From positions 58,216,001 through 58,280,000 of the forward strand of contig CM060733.1 in assembly GCA_030704615.1 (NCBI GenBank): DNA of 64,000 bases, in the 5' to 3' direction. The notes under the pieces were generated by a model, which worked only from the letters and a program-made list of their open reading frames with translations, was not told the DNA's origin and searched no databases. The first letter of the stretch is position 1. Each line of letters starts with the position of its first letter. A program made the position numbers and the translations under genes. Positions 48,080 to 59,867 of the stretch are shown in pieces. Source of the stretch: Takakia lepidozioides. Its lineage: Eukaryota > Streptophyta > Takakiopsida > Takakiales > Takakiaceae.

Positions 48080-49185
48080 ATTCAGAAGAAGTTCGATCAT
48101 CAATGTGGAACCTTGTTATTCATCACAGGTTACTTATGTAGAATATCACAACTGTATTGGTTACAGGGGAATATATAATCCTAGTCAGAACTCGTGTACA
48201 GCTTAGACCGAGTCATCGATCCGCTTGATTTGCATCAGATTCTGGTCGATGTTTCACAATTCTGCAAAAGAGCGCACACTTCTAGCTGTATTGGTCACAA
48301 GATCTGCAAATTGCTCTACTAGCTACTTTGAATAAAGATAACAGCATGTCAGTTATAACGTCCCTGTGAACTCGAACCTGTGACAGGAATGTGGCAAGAG
48401 CCACTGTAGGCTCTACTTGGCACTGTGTGATAATCTGCCTAAAGTATAGGAGCTTTTGCATTGTTGATTGGGCCAAGAATTAGTTGGAGACAGACGGTGT
48501 GCAGAGAAGAAGAAAAGAAAAATCAAATAGACCTGAACTACGAAGGGCTATTTGAGCCTGTAGGAATTGAAAGACTGAGGAATGTGAGATCAGTACTAGA
48601 GCTGGCTGTCTGTCCCGTGAGTTCAGCCAAAAACATTTAATATATATCCACGTAGACAAGATCTTAACTAAAATGAGCCTACTAGACAAGTGAAGGAAAC
48701 CATACATGCAGATTAACCAGATGCTACAATTGCTGAAAGGCGAGACTAGCCGCCAGGAATTAGCTGCTTATATTACAGCATCTTTGTCAATGGAGCAGTG
48801 CAAACTCCGGCTCCCAGCCGAGATTCACCCAGGATTATGGAATACATTTTATAAGAGGCAGAGTCCTGGCCTCGGTCTTTCCTGGATTTTCGCTTCCCTC
48901 CGACGGAACGCGTGATCTGTAGTGGGGGGAAGTCCTGTCTGCGAAGCCCTGATCTTATCAAAGCAAACATTAGGTCAGGTCTTTACCGACGGTGACGGCT
49001 CATTGAAGGGAGGACGGTCGAGATGAGTAGAACAATAAGAACGGAAACTTTCCCAGCAACGGCCCCTCTGGTGACTTGAACTACACCCCACGGAACCCCC
49101 CATAGTCGGTAACTGCGGATGACTGAAAGAGCCCCTAACTAGATGAATGATATTTTCATCCAAACCAAGGTTTTTAATATAGTTT
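48080..49185. other. 2OGD downstream region, no gene seen
   Basis: Likely holds the 3' UTR at its start. Open frames at 48706-48915 (plus) and 48773-48970 (minus) overlap each other and have no motif. Confidence 0.4.
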
Positions 49186-49189
49186 TTAT

Positions 49190-49415
49190 CAATTTGTTTT
49201 TTTTGTTTGTTTTTTAAGAGGAAACCTGGGAGCGACAGCCCACAATTCAGGCCCTTGAGGAGGGGGAAAAATTAACCCCCTTTCATTTATGGGCCATGAG
49301 GCCTACAGGCCGATCAACGCCCAGACATACCGTCGGAAAATCCCACACACGGGGCAGGGCAGCGGGTTTGAACCCCGAACCACCACGACACTTACCAGCT
49401 GAGCTCCCAGCCGAT
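49190..49415 (-). mobile_element. tRNA-derived SINE with A-rich tail
   Basis: On the minus strand the head reads GGGAGCTCAGCTGGTAAG (A box AGCTCAGCTGG) and then GGTTCAAACCC (a perfect B box) ~30 bases later, followed by a ~150-base body and an A-rich 3' tail (AAAAAACAAACAAAAAAAA, complement of 49196-49216). Such a tail and split Pol III promoter are diagnostic of tRNA-related SINEs. A short TTTTTAT word on both sides may be part of the target duplication. Confidence 0.75.
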
Positions 49416-49526
49416 GTGCTTTTATTTTTATAGGCACGACTAAGCAAAGGCTTTGCGAATATCATAGCTGCCCCGAGTCAATAAAATTTTAAACGGCCTA
49501 TGCCTTTAAAAAAAAAAAAAAAAAAA
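49416..49526 (+). mobile_element. Retroposon tail with A19
   Basis: Sequence with an AATAAAA signal at about 49481-49487 ends in 19 A residues (49508-49526), so it looks like the 3' end of a retroposed transcript or a LINE/SINE on the plus strand. The minus-strand SINE lies at its upstream side. Confidence 0.45.
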
Positions 49527-50018
49527 GCTGCGATACTGTTTGATTGGCAACCAGTTAGTTCAAGACATGTGTATATGGAATATTTCATCCATATTTATAG
49601 ATGAATGAAATAAATGATGAATGAAAACACTGTGTTTCATTTTAGGTGGTGGTTGGTCCGGATGGTAAGTTCTAAAGTATTTCAAGATTTCCGATGCAGG
49701 GCTTTGGATGTACCGAAACACCTGATGCAAAATGAAGGTCGGCTGGAGTTCCTACTCGTCCAAGGTCCCTCAAGACTGGGATGAGTTACATCATATCTGT
49801 CATAAAATCGCATAAAAACCTACGGGTTTTTGCCTTTTGTATCTGCAGGGATATCACGTCAACAGCTGGCAGGGCGACTCGCCGGATCTTAGGCCCTGTC
49901 ATCTTTTCTTTTCTAGATTCATTTCCTTAATTTTAGTTTTGGGGATCTGAGCCATCCACCCAGATTTTCAAGAGATCTCAACCATCCATCCACCATGGGG
50001 AAGAATCCCTTAGGCAGC

Positions 50019-50923
50019 GGAAGTCCCCCTCACGTCGTCGACTACCATACTTACCTAGCTTATTAGGCAATAATTAATTCAAAATCAAGTGCCTAATTAA
50101 ATTTAGAACATTTTTGAAAAATGTGCCTAAAACTTGGAAACAATTCCTGAGAAGTGCCTAATTGCTCGAATTCTATTTTCAAAACTATTCTGTTTTTTTA
50201 AAAAGAAAATTACCTCAACAATAGGGTCGACTGTAACACATAGGTAATGTTTGGAAATTACCTAGGTGAGGTGTGCCTAAATAATAAAAACGAATCTGCC
50301 TAATAATCTTCCATTTTTATTAATTATTAGGTGCGGAAGTGCCTACTAAGCTAGGTAAGTACCAGTGTTGGTCTGGTATATAGGTGAAGGACTGGTATAA
50401 AATACTGGTATATGCACTGGTATTAGATACCAGACCAGTCTGGTATCATTTGGGAGAATACTTGGTCATATACCAGACCAGGCTGGTATCAGTTTTTTCA
50501 TACCAGCCTCAATACCAGTACTTCCCCGCCGTCTTCCTCATTTACTCTGGTATGTATACTATATTAATTTATGTGTATATATGCCTACATACTTGTATTT
50601 ATGTTTATTTATTTATTTATTTATATTGTATTTGTTTTCACTTGATACTTGCTAGTGATAAACTTGTAATTCAAGATGGCTTTGGAATGATACCAGAATT
50701 GATATCTCGTACCAGCTGGTATTGTGGTCATGATACTCATACTCATACCAGTATGTAGAGAATTATACATCCACCATTATATAGACCAGACTGGTATAAA
50801 TTTTTTGTGATACGTCAGGTACAGGACCAGTCTGGTATGTCCTAACAGTGACACCAGAACAACACTGGTAAGTACGGTACTCCCCTAACACCGCAGGGAG
50901 TAAGCCCTCCGAGGGGGACTTCC
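50019..50923. mobile_element. TIR element interrupted by a hAT-like element
   Basis: The outer ends GGAAGTCCCCCTC (50019) and GAGGGGGACTTCC (ending 50923) are exact complements. A second matching block, ACTTACCTAGCTTA on the left at about 50050 and TAAGCTAGGTAAGT on the right at about 50347, extends the inverted repeat. The right arm is cut by the hAT element at 50363. Without that insert the element is about 400 bp. No transposase. Confidence 0.65.
50363..50867. mobile_element. Non-autonomous hAT-like element, 505 bp
   Basis: Starts CAGTGTTGGTCTGGTATA and ends CCAGAACAACACTG. A perfect 8-bp duplication GTAAGTAC flanks it (50355-50362 and 50868-50875). Many ACCAGNCTGGTAT words lie near both ends. 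It is inserted in the right arm of the TIR element 50019-50923. Confidence 0.85.
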
Positions 50924-51253
50924 CACCTCAGTGGACAAATATTTTGGTTAGGCTTCTCGGTTGCCATTTTTTGATTTTGGGAAACTCCTCATATTGGAGT
51001 TAGGTATCTGTTGTCAATGCACAAAGCTACCTTAAAGATGAACAGTGTATGAGGCATGGCTATGATTCGTTGCACATGTCAAGACCCAAAAGTTCTAGAC
51101 ATTGTTTGATTGTTTTTTAATACAGATAGGGTAGGGCTTAAGCTTACAGGTATTCTGATGCATTTATTGGCTCTCTTGTAGAGAGGGACTACGCATCATA
51201 TTCGAAGAAAGGACCTTAGACATATCAAGGCACCGATTGGCTTAGTCCGTTAT

Positions 51254-52430
51254 GGAATACCAAGTGCCCATGTAATCAACTATCATCTACAACCGGGCCT
51301 TAGTTGACAAATCATCTACTACCTTGACAAATTATGTACAACCCCCACTAAATCAACCACTAGTGCTTGTAGATGATTTATTGATGGTTGATTTAATGGG
51401 CAAATGGTATTGCATAGGTGTACCAAATGCCCATGTCTTCATCCCGATGTTCACCAAATATTCTCTAATCTTAGTTCATTTAAAATTATGCTTAGATGTT
51501 TTCACCTTTGATTTATTGGGCATTTGAAACACGAAGGAATGCCGTATGACCACTTCCCTCGATAAATCAACTTACTTGTTGATACCACTTGTTGACAACG
51601 TGGGCGTCAACAACGTAGGTGGCGCCACTAAGGCAGATGCGCCAACAAGGTTCATGCTATGGAATACCAAATGCCCATGTAATCAACTATCATCTACAAC
51701 CGGGCCTTAGTTGACAAATCATCTACTACCTTGACAAATTATGTACAACCCCCATTAAATCAACCACTAGTGCTTGTAGATGATTTATTGATGGTTGATT
51801 TAATGGGCAAATGGTATTGCATAGGTGTACCAAATGCCCATGTCTTCATCCCGATGTTCACCAAATATTCTCTAATCTTAGTTCATTTAAAATTATGCTT
51901 AGATGTTTTCACCTTTGATTTATTGGGCATTTGAAACACGAAGGAATGTCGTATGACCACTTCCCTCGATAAATCAACTTACTTGTTGATACCACTTGTT
52001 GACAACGTGGGCGTCAACAACGTAGGTGGCGCCACTAAGGCAGATGCGCCAACAAGGTTCATGCTATGGAATACCAAATGCCCATGTAATCAACTATCGT
52101 CTACAACCCTCAAATCCTACGACCCCACTAAATCAACCAGTAGTGGTTGTAGATCATTTATTGATGGTTGATTTTTTGGGCAAATGGTATGCGTAGGTGT
52201 ACCAATGCCCATGTCTTCATCTCACTTGTTCACCACATATTCTCTAATGGATTCCTAGATCCTTTGAAATTTCACCTTTGATTTCTTGAGCATTTGGTAC
52301 AGGAAGGAATGTCGTATGACCACATCCCTCCATAACTCAACCTTTACTTGTTACTTGTTCACACCACTTGTCAAACGTGGGTGTCAACAACGTAGGTGGT
52401 GCCACTGAGGCAGGCAGCACCAACAAGGTA
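51254..52430. repeat. 407-bp tandem repeat, about 2.9 copies
   Basis: Copies begin at 51254, 51661 and 52068, each with GGAATACCAANTGCCCATGT. The first two are almost identical; the third is diverged and shortened and runs into the hAT element at 52436. Each unit contains internal inverted segments: AATACCAAATGCCCAT near its start and the complement-like ATGGGCAAATGGTATT later. The identical 67-residue open frames at 51324-51527 and 51731-51934 are a consequence of the repeat. Confidence 0.9.
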
Positions 52431-52435
52431 ACAAC

Positions 52436-53267
52436 CGGTGTTGGGTGGTTCTTGCATTTGTGAAGGAACCTTCGGTTCCGGTTCCAAAATTATTTCAAGA
52501 GACGGTTCCGGATCTGGTTCCGGTTTTTTTTTATTGAGCCGGTTCCGGTCCGGTTCCGGATCCAACTTTTAAACATGGGGGCGGTTCCGGTTACCGGTTA
52601 GTTGCTGATAAAAACCATCGGTTCTGGTTAGGTTCCGGTTCTATTTTAAAAATATATTTGTTTAATTTAATTAGATTTAAAATATTTTATCAGTCCGGTA
52701 GATTAAATAGCAGTGTATTCACATATTTGAACTAAAATCCAACGATTTTGTTAGTTTTCACTAACACAAAAAAACAAACAAAAATACTCTAAATAAACTG
52801 GTAGAAGAAAATGGGTAAAATTTTATGGGTTGAAAGTACTATTCAGCTACCTGGCAAGTATTGGCATCTTCAAACATTTTATTAATGAACTTAGCCAGGA
52901 TATCATGGAGCTGGAGATTGAACCCAAGATCTCATGGCGCTGAAGCATTGAACATAGAATCTCATGGCCTTCAAGCATTGAACCCAGGATCTCAGGAGCT
53001 TAAGAGCATTAAATAAGTTTTTCCCTGGGCCCACCAGCCCCACCAAGGGGTCAAGAACCAAGAACCGGAACCGCTTTGGAACTGGAACCGCCGGTTCCCA
53101 CACATGTGGTCATAGCTGGAACCGCCGGTTCCGGTTCCCATACAATCCCCAATGAGCGGTTCCGGTTCCGGTTCTGCACAGGCGGGTCCGGTTCCGGTCC
53201 GGTTCCACATAACCGCAACCGGAACCGACGGTTACCCGGGGCCCAGGCGGGTAACCGCCCAACACTG
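52436..53267. mobile_element. Non-autonomous hAT-like element with GGTTCCGG-rich ends
   Basis: Ends CGGTGTTGGGTGGTT and AACCGCCCAACACTG are complements with two mismatches. The perfect 8-bp duplication GTAACAAC lies at 52428-52435 and 53268-53275. Both subterminal regions (about 52460-52600 and 53050-53240) are dense in GGTTCCGG words, the likely transposase-binding repeats. No transposase. The left end begins CGG where the other copies have CAG. Confidence 0.82.
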
Positions 53268-53275
53268 GTAACAAC

Positions 53276-54190
53276 AACGTTGGTGATATTGGCACAACCT
53301 AATTTTTTTATCAAGTATATATATATATATATATATGTCATTTGGATAATTCAAATATGATGAGACACTGTCTTTAAGAATGTTGGATTATAACGTAATA
53401 TTTTGTTGATATTTAAAGAACAATTGAATCTAATATCATGTGTGGATGTATAGTTTATAGTTTTCTAGTTTATTTGTAATACTTAGAATTTTTGTATTAT
53501 CAGATATGCAAAATATTCTGAATTAAAAAATCACAAAAACGTGACAGATCGAATTAAAATCTATTCTATAACAGCCTTATTAAATTCACCCCATTTATAA
53601 GCTGGGTGGGATTGAACTCACAGTCGCTTATAAAGGAGTTCCCATTGATCCAGAAGATGGTAAAAGTCGGGGAGCAGTTTTCAAAGAGACTTGTGTGTCA
53701 TCAACACGTGTCCTTCACGCGGAGATCTCTTAGCCAATGGTTTTTTTTTTTCCCACCATAACCCAGAGCCCCAGACCCAGATGCCAATGCAACCACCCAG
53801 AGTCCTTGTGCAGCTTTTACACTTCATTTATAAAAAAACATTCTTTCTTTCTACAGGTGTCAATCTACGTGTTACATTTTCGTGTTACACTTAACTTATG
53901 TGTTTACTACATCCACTAAATTAATTTGAAACCACGTAATTTCGTAATTTCCAGACCAAAACAATTATTTAAAAAAAATATTAAAAGAAAACACTAGGGG
54001 TTTATTTCTCGTTGGGGAGAGCTGGCGATAAATTATGGCGCCGTTCGTTCGCTAGGGCTTGCGTGTCAGTCTTGGTGACCCTGCCAGGAAAGCTCGAAGG
54101 CAAGCCAGACATAGCCTCTGCCTTGCTCCTGGTCTGACCCACCGGTAGCTTTCACCGTCATAATGCTTCTATCCACCTCTTTCGGAATTG
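53276..54190. other. No gene seen
   Basis: AT-rich, with a TA run at about 53317-53337. The right-hand end joins the upstream region of VPS23. Confidence 0.4.
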
Positions 54191-54191
54191 G

Positions 54192-54825
54192 ATAATTTGA
54201 AAGAGTGGGAGAGAGGTTTGGAGATTTGGAGTTGGCTCGGTTCATACTTGAAGAGATCGGCTTCCGTTTGAGAGCTGGGGGATCTCTCAAGGACGTGGAG
54301 TCCGAGATTGGAAAGCGTTTGTAGGAATTGGAAAATCTGGATATTCCCAACCTTTGTACCCCATTCCAATCAAGATTTGGTGGGACCGTGGTTTGAGATT
54401 TTGTTTGTGCCGTGCAGTTAGAGAATGAAACAGGTTTTGAGTGTTTGAGGAACGCGGTGTTTTCTGGAAGATCTCTCACTTCGAGACCTATTTTGAGATC
54501 TGGGATATTTGAAAGAGAGGGAGAGAGGATTGGTGTTGGCTTGGTTCTACAATCTGTGGCATGCTTGAAGAAATCAAATTCTATTTGAGAGCTGGGGAAT
54601 TTCTTAAGGACGTGGAATCGGAGGTTGGAAAGCGTGTTGAGGGATTCGGAAACTCTTGATTTTTTCAACGTCTATACGCTGATTCAATCGAAATACCTGG
54701 TGTGACATCTTGTTGGTGCTGTTCAATCAGAGAATGCAACAGAGTTTGAGAGTTTGAGTGTTTGAGGAACGCCGTTTCTGGAATATCTCCCACTTTGAGA
54801 CCTACTTTGAGATCTGGTCTGTGCT
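54192..54825. repeat. Duplicated region upstream of VPS23
   Basis: Two diverged copies of ~310 bp lie head to tail (about 54192-54505 and 54508-54825). Shared blocks include TTGAAAGAG.GGGAGAGAGG, AAGGACGTGGA and GTGTTTGAGGAACGC. They end ~50 bases before the VPS23 start codon, so they probably form the 5' leader or core promoter. A 200-codon open frame on the minus strand is a side effect. Confidence 0.65.
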
Positions 54826-54875
54826 ATGAGATCCCGACAGTTTTTTTGAGTGCTTGAGACTGATCACCAGGAATC

Positions 54876-56611
54876 ATGCCTTCCATGGGGCCGCCGCCAT
54901 CCCATGCTTCTATGCAGTTTCTCAATTCAGTTCTTTCCCAAAGGGGTCCGAATGCCCTCCCCTATGTGGAAGATGACAAGTGGTCTATACGCCAGCATCT
55001 CGTGACTGTCATCCAGGATTTTCCAGGCCTTCAGGTCAGAATTGTATTCATCAAATGAATTTGCATCCATCTTTCAATCCTTCAAAAGTACGAGCTGTCA
55101 TTAGTGAAGGCTTTTAACGGATTTTCTCCTTATCTCAGTTCGAGTTGATTGTGTGTTCTTAGTGGAGTGGAGACTCGCAGCGGAATCTTCCGAGTCTCCA
55201 TACCCGCCTCTCTTTTTCATCTCAACCCCATCCAAATTAGGTTTCTCTTCTCATTACGACTTATAAGGTAAATATCTTCTCGTCCCAAATCTTCTTGCAC
55301 CAGCGAAATTGGTCATTGGATCTTTGGCCACGGAAAGTTAGTCTTCGTTGAGGTTAGTTTCAAACCTTTGATCACAGGACTAACATGACTGTCATCAATA
55401 CGCCTGCAGGTGAAGACTGCTGTGTTCACACACAATGATGGGCGAAGCAGCAACCTGTTGCAAGCAGATGGAACCATCCCTATGTACTACCAGGATGTAA
55501 AATACAACATTCCTGTTACTATGTGGCTCCTGGAGGCTTATCCTCGCAATGCCCCTTTAGTTTATGTGACACCAACTCGGGATATGATAATCAAGCCACG
55601 ACATCCCTTTGTGGATGCTTCAGGAATGGCATCTGTGCCCTACTTGCAGCAATGGGTATATCCACGGTCAAACCTTGTTGAATTGGTACAAAATCTCTCT
55701 CTTCTGTTTGGCCAGGATCCGCCTCTCTACTCAAGGCCAGCTCCATCACCATCACCATCACGGCCACCTCCACCTCCTCCTCCCTTTCAAGGTATGAATC
55801 CCATGCACACGGGTGGTGCAACGGTGGCAGTCCAAACCCCACCCGCCCTGACTGCATCTTCAGGCTCTCTCTCGAACCAGCAGCAAGCACCTCCAAGACT
55901 GTCATACCCACCATACTCCCAGCTGCCCCCTTCCCCGCAGCATTTGATTCGGACTGAAGACCCCTCAGAGGTATTCAAAAGAAATGCGATGAATTCACTC
56001 ACAGACCGGCTCCATCGTGACACCACAGCGCTAATGCGAGAGCAGGAGGCAGAGATGGATGGATTATTCAATACGCAGGTACAACCATCATTTCTACTGG
56101 AATTCTGTTACTATTGACCTGCAATTATGTAGCTCATCACATGATCCAGTTTGTCTAATTCTGCCTTTGTACCCTTCAATGGCTGCAGGCACTACTAAAC
56201 CAGAGAGCTGAACAGCTTGAGAAGGGTGTGTGTGAGATGGTACAAGAGAAGGAAGCCCTGGAGCAGCAGCTACAACTGACCCTCACTAACACCAATGTAC
56301 TTGAAACGTGGCTTAATGTCAATGATAAAGGAATGACCGATATAAACATTGACGAGGTCTTTGAACCTTGTGATGTGCTCTCCAAGCAGATGCTAGAGTG
56401 CACAGCAGCTGACTTAGCAATTGAAGACATACTGTACTCGCTTGATAAGGCTGCCCAAGAAGGTGTCGTACCTGTTGAGGCCTATCTTAAGCATGTGCGG
56501 GCACTTTCCCGTGAGCAGTTCTTTTTCCGTGCTTCCACTGCCAAGGTGCGCGCTGCTCAAATGTCTTCGCAGATTGCCAGCATGGCTGCACGGGCTCCTT
56601 ATATTTCATAG
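54876..56611 (+). CDS. VPS23: VPS23/ELC/TSG101-like ESCRT-I subunit
   Basis: Ubiquitin-binding subunit of ESCRT-I, which sorts ubiquitinated membrane proteins at endosomes. Exons 54876-55034, 55410-56078 and 56189-56611 are GT-AG with phase-0 joins, giving 416 aa. Residues ~20-158 are a UEV domain (DDKWSIRQHLVTVIQDFPG, SSNLLQADGTIPMYYQD, YPRNAPLVYVTPTRDM, HPFVDASGMASVPYLQQW), an E2-like fold without the catalytic cysteine. Then come a Pro-rich linker (~162-225), a Gln/Glu-rich coiled coil (~277-310) and a C-terminal steadiness box (~345-400, DLAIEDILYSLDKAAQEG and LSREQFFFRAS). The Met is the first of the open frame. Two introns distinguish it from the intronless angiosperm ELC genes I know. 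It is convergent with PHT1. Confidence 0.92.
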
Positions 56612-56677
56612 CGAGACGGCTTTCTGGATGTGGTGACACAGAGAGAATGTACTCATGAGACGGTGTTTGCCATAGCC

Positions 56678-56712
<35 letters not shown>

Positions 56713-58205
56713 TTTGATAGTGAACCCCTCATAGAGCATGAGGTTTGGGGGATTCTAAGCTTTCAAAGTCGTTAGCATGTGGGTTGGGGCAGTTGTTGCC
56801 TCTAGGTAGGCTTTTTGGTTTATCAGAGTAGGAGGGAGTGAAGTTCTTTTTCAACCGACAGGGAAGAGATCGGTCTGCTGTGTGGAGGAGTGGAAGTTGG
56901 GCTCAAGCCTATTGGGCGTGGTGAAGATGAGTTATTGCTCATCCCCTCCCCCTTCTCATTTCCAAGCTTCCAAGTTGCTTTGGATGTCTCTTGGCAGCAT
57001 GCCAGGAGCTTTCTTCTAGTTGTTTCAGTTAGTGGCATCATCAACCGTTTCAACATAGGGATCACAATTGTATACTGATTAGTTGGAGGGAGAGAATGGA
57101 GCATGTACGAATTAGATTTTGCATGCAGTAGCTTGGTACACAGCTTGGAGTGGCACACAGAGAGATTTTTTCAGTATATGCACTTCAGAAAAGGAGGGCC
57201 AATTGGCCCCACCTCCGTGTAAATAACAGTGGTCTCTGAGGGTACAGCTTTGTCTTCCAAGAATTGAGTAGGCTGTTGGTCTGGGCTGCTTCAATGGCTT
57301 GCCTGTGTGAAGACAGACTTGGTTGTATGTGTGCTGAAAGGTTTTAAGGGCACCGAAGGGCACAGAAGTAAACGGGAGGAAAACCTTGTCCAGTTGGGGT
57401 GCAAAAGATTTTCCGAAGGTCGTATCTGAGAAATTGAACCTCTTTTCTCTGTTGACCTTATGCATGGAAACAAATGCTTTCAGGCCTTCATATCTGTGCA
57501 AGTATGTTCCCAAGAATGGACAGGTGAAAAGAAAGAGTGATACCAGTAGGAGCCAGCACAGGATAGACTACTGCCTTTTTGACCTGTTCATGCTATTTTA
57601 AAGTGAAGGTAGGGGTTACATGGACGGATCAACCCATTGTCATGCAGCTGGCACTGTGTCTACCATGTTTTGCAACCTCCAACTGAGGATAAGATGTCCA
57701 TGGATTAAAGAACCAGCTTTCCTGTGTGCATACTCCTGATGTGTGTACGTGATCCTTATGTGAGGCCATGGAAAAACTGGTAGTAATGCTTATGACTCAC
57801 TTTACCCTGGTGGCCCTACGTACAGACCCAGTAGTTAAAATCCAGTGTTGAAGAAGTTGCATAGTGTGGGCACTGATACTATGTCCCTTTTTGTGTATGA
57901 AAGAAAGAGGCCGGAAGATTGAACCTGACACAAGGGAATGTGTGGACACCAAAAATATGTGTAAGGGTAGTGAGCTTCACTCAATTGCAGACTTGCTGAA
58001 TCTTTTCTGGAATGTACACTATTATACAACATTACTCCGAAGAATATGATCAAAAACTGTGAACGTAAGTAACTCAATTCTACATCTACATGACTGACTC
58101 GCTGCGTACTAACTGTGTGCTCGAGGGTAGCAGTGAAGATACCCTTCTCCGTGCACTTCATATATTGTTCCACGACGGTTTGTAGGGACTGATCGCATCT
58201 CTTGT
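56612..58205. other. Region between convergent VPS23 and PHT1
   Basis: Probably holds both 3' UTRs. A (GA)n run lies at 56682-56710. Open frames on the minus strand at 57112-57513 and 57835-58242 have no recognisable motif; the latter overlaps the PHT1 3' end. Confidence 0.4.
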
Positions 58206-59867
58206 TTAAGTATGTGGATATCTCTGATCTAGAGTAGTGCATATGGGCGCTCCGGTTGGAGACAGACCCTGAAGCTCATTACTTGCTCCAATCTTGTTGC
58301 CGTTTGTAATATTGATAGCCATAATCTCCTCGTCGCTATCGTTTTCACCAGACATGTCTTCCAACGTTCTCTGATTTGTTTCAGGCACAAGGAAAGTGCA
58401 GAAGAACCCCAACGCATTGCAAGCTGCCAATATAGCTAACGAATTTCGGACACCAATGCCCTTGCCATATCCAGGTGGACGGTGGTCACGAGAAGGATCC
58501 TGAGCAGCGAACAGGAAAATCAAAGCCCCCGCAATGGCCCCAGCTTTTCCAGCTGCTGCAGATATTCCGTGGCAAGTAGATCGCAACCTAGCAGGGAACA
58601 ACTCAGCCGGAATGATGAAGGTCGTGCTGTTTGGTCCAAAGTTCGAGAAAAAAAAGGTGAACGCATAGAGGATCACAAAACCAATGCTGTTTTTACTTTT
58701 CCAGTAATTGTAGGGGATTGTGAGAGCGACCATGAAGATAGTCATGAATGCAAAGCCTTGCAACTGGATGGCGAATCTGCCTACTCGGTCAACCCAAAAC
58801 ACTGTGAACCAGTAGCCTGGCACAGTTGAGCAGAGCGCAAGGAGACACTGCGCGCGTGCGATTTTGAACACCTCCTCCAAAGCACTCATACCCGCTCGTG
58901 ATGGAAGCCAGTGGACACCCGTGAACACATCCTTTTGAAACAGATTAGAGCTGTAGAATGCAATGTCAACTAAAAACCAGCAGGATGCAGTACCCAGGAG
59001 GTGAATGCCGTGCTTGCGTACAAACTCTCTTGAGAACAGCATGTACTGTTGTTTTCTTGAGATGTTGGCATCTTCACCTTTGAATTGAATCTGCAAGACT
59101 GTACTCATGTTCTTGGCCGCTAGCTTCACGTCTCCCTTCACTAAGGCTGTGTAACGTGCAGTCTCTGGCATCTTCATTCGGTAGTAGAGCGTGAATGTTG
59201 CCGGTATTGTTCCCACACCCAGGATTATGCGCCAGACCCAATCTGATTCCTGAGGGGTGGATCCATTTCGATCCACTTCGTAAGCTTTACTAGGATAGAG
59301 ACTTTTAAAGGATGCCGAGACAATCATTGCCACTCCGCCCCCGCAAAGTATTCCAAACCCCTGCATTGCAAAAACTGCAGCGATAAACGCCCCACGGGTC
59401 CGCGTGTTGGCATACTCAGACATGATGGTGGCCGAGAGAGGGTAGTCACCGCCAATCCCAAAGCCCAGCCAAAACCGAAAGAAGCAAAGGCTGACCATGA
59501 CAGCCTTGGGTGTGTGACCGAACGACAGGGCTGAGCCTAGTGAACATACGATCATCAACAGAAGTGTGATCCCATAGACTCTCTTTCGCCCGAGCTTGTC
59601 TCCGAGCCACCCAAAGAACAGTTGTCCAGCCAGAGTCCCGGACAAGGCCACAACAATTACGGAAGCATTCACGATGGGCGGCAAGACTCCAGGTTCAGAG
59701 CTCTGTAGGTTGGGGTAGTAGATCCTCCCCAGCAAGTTTGTGACAGTCGAGATGCAGAACAGGTCGTATGCATCCGTGAAGAAGCCCATGCCAGCAATGA
59801 TGATAGCAGTAAAATGATACCATTGTGTTCTAGCCTTATCCAAAGATGCTAGCACCTCGAGAGCCAT
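58206..59867 (-). CDS. PHT1: PHT1-family high-affinity phosphate:H+ symporter
   Basis: Plasma-membrane proton-coupled phosphate uptake, major facilitator superfamily. Single exon, 553 aa, against ~520-540 for typical PHT1 proteins. The N-terminus [13 protein letters not shown] (28-40), loop motif [14 protein letters not shown] (86-99) and PHT1 signature [13 protein letters not shown] (139-151) are intact. A long hydrophilic loop separates the two six-helix halves, and [15 protein letters not shown] and [14 protein letters not shown] mark the C-terminal half. The Met in [12 protein letters not shown] is the canonical PHT1 start. The tail after the last helix is slightly long and polar. Three GNATATNC (P1BS) sites upstream suggest PHR-controlled induction by phosphate starvation. 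It is convergent with VPS23. Confidence 0.95.
   Translation of the reverse strand: MALEVLASLDKARTQWYHFTAIIIAGMGFFTDAYDLFCISTVTNLLGRIYYPNLQSSEPGVLPPIVNASVIVVALSGTLAGQLFFGWLGDKLGRKRVYGITLLLMIVCSLGSALSFGHTPKAVMVSLCFFRFWLGFGIGGDYPLSATIMSEYANTRTRGAFIAAVFAMQGFGILCGGGVAMIVSASFKSLYPSKAYEVDRNGSTPQESDWVWRIILGVGTIPATFTLYYRMKMPETARYTALVKGDVKLAAKNMSTVLQIQFKGEDANISRKQQYMLFSREFVRKHGIHLLGTASCWFLVDIAFYSSNLFQKDVFTGVHWLPSRAGMSALEEVFKIARAQCLLALCSTVPGYWFTVFWVDRVGRFAIQLQGFAFMTIFMVALTIPYNYWKSKNSIGFVILYAFTFFFSNFGPNSTTFIIPAELFPARLRSTCHGISAAAGKAGAIAGALIFLFAAQDPSRDHRPPGYGKGIGVRNSLAILAACNALGFFCTFLVPETNQRTLEDMSGENDSDEEIMAINITNGNKIGASNELQGLSPTGAPICTTLDQRYPHT

Noticed and set aside
51324-51934. Two identical 67-codon open frames
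   Set aside because: They are the same part of two tandem 407-bp repeat copies; no motif, and the third copy does not keep the frame.
54066-54668. Open frame of 200 codons, minus strand
   Set aside because: It lies antisense to the duplicated VPS23 upstream region; the internal similarity of its protein comes from the DNA duplication, and no known motif is present.
57112-58242. Minus-strand frames of 133 and 135 codons
   Set aside because: No recognisable domain, located in the shared 3' region of two convergent genes, and one runs into the PHT1 3' end.
58482-58829. Open frame of 115 codons, plus strand
   Set aside because: Antisense shadow of the PHT1 coding sequence.
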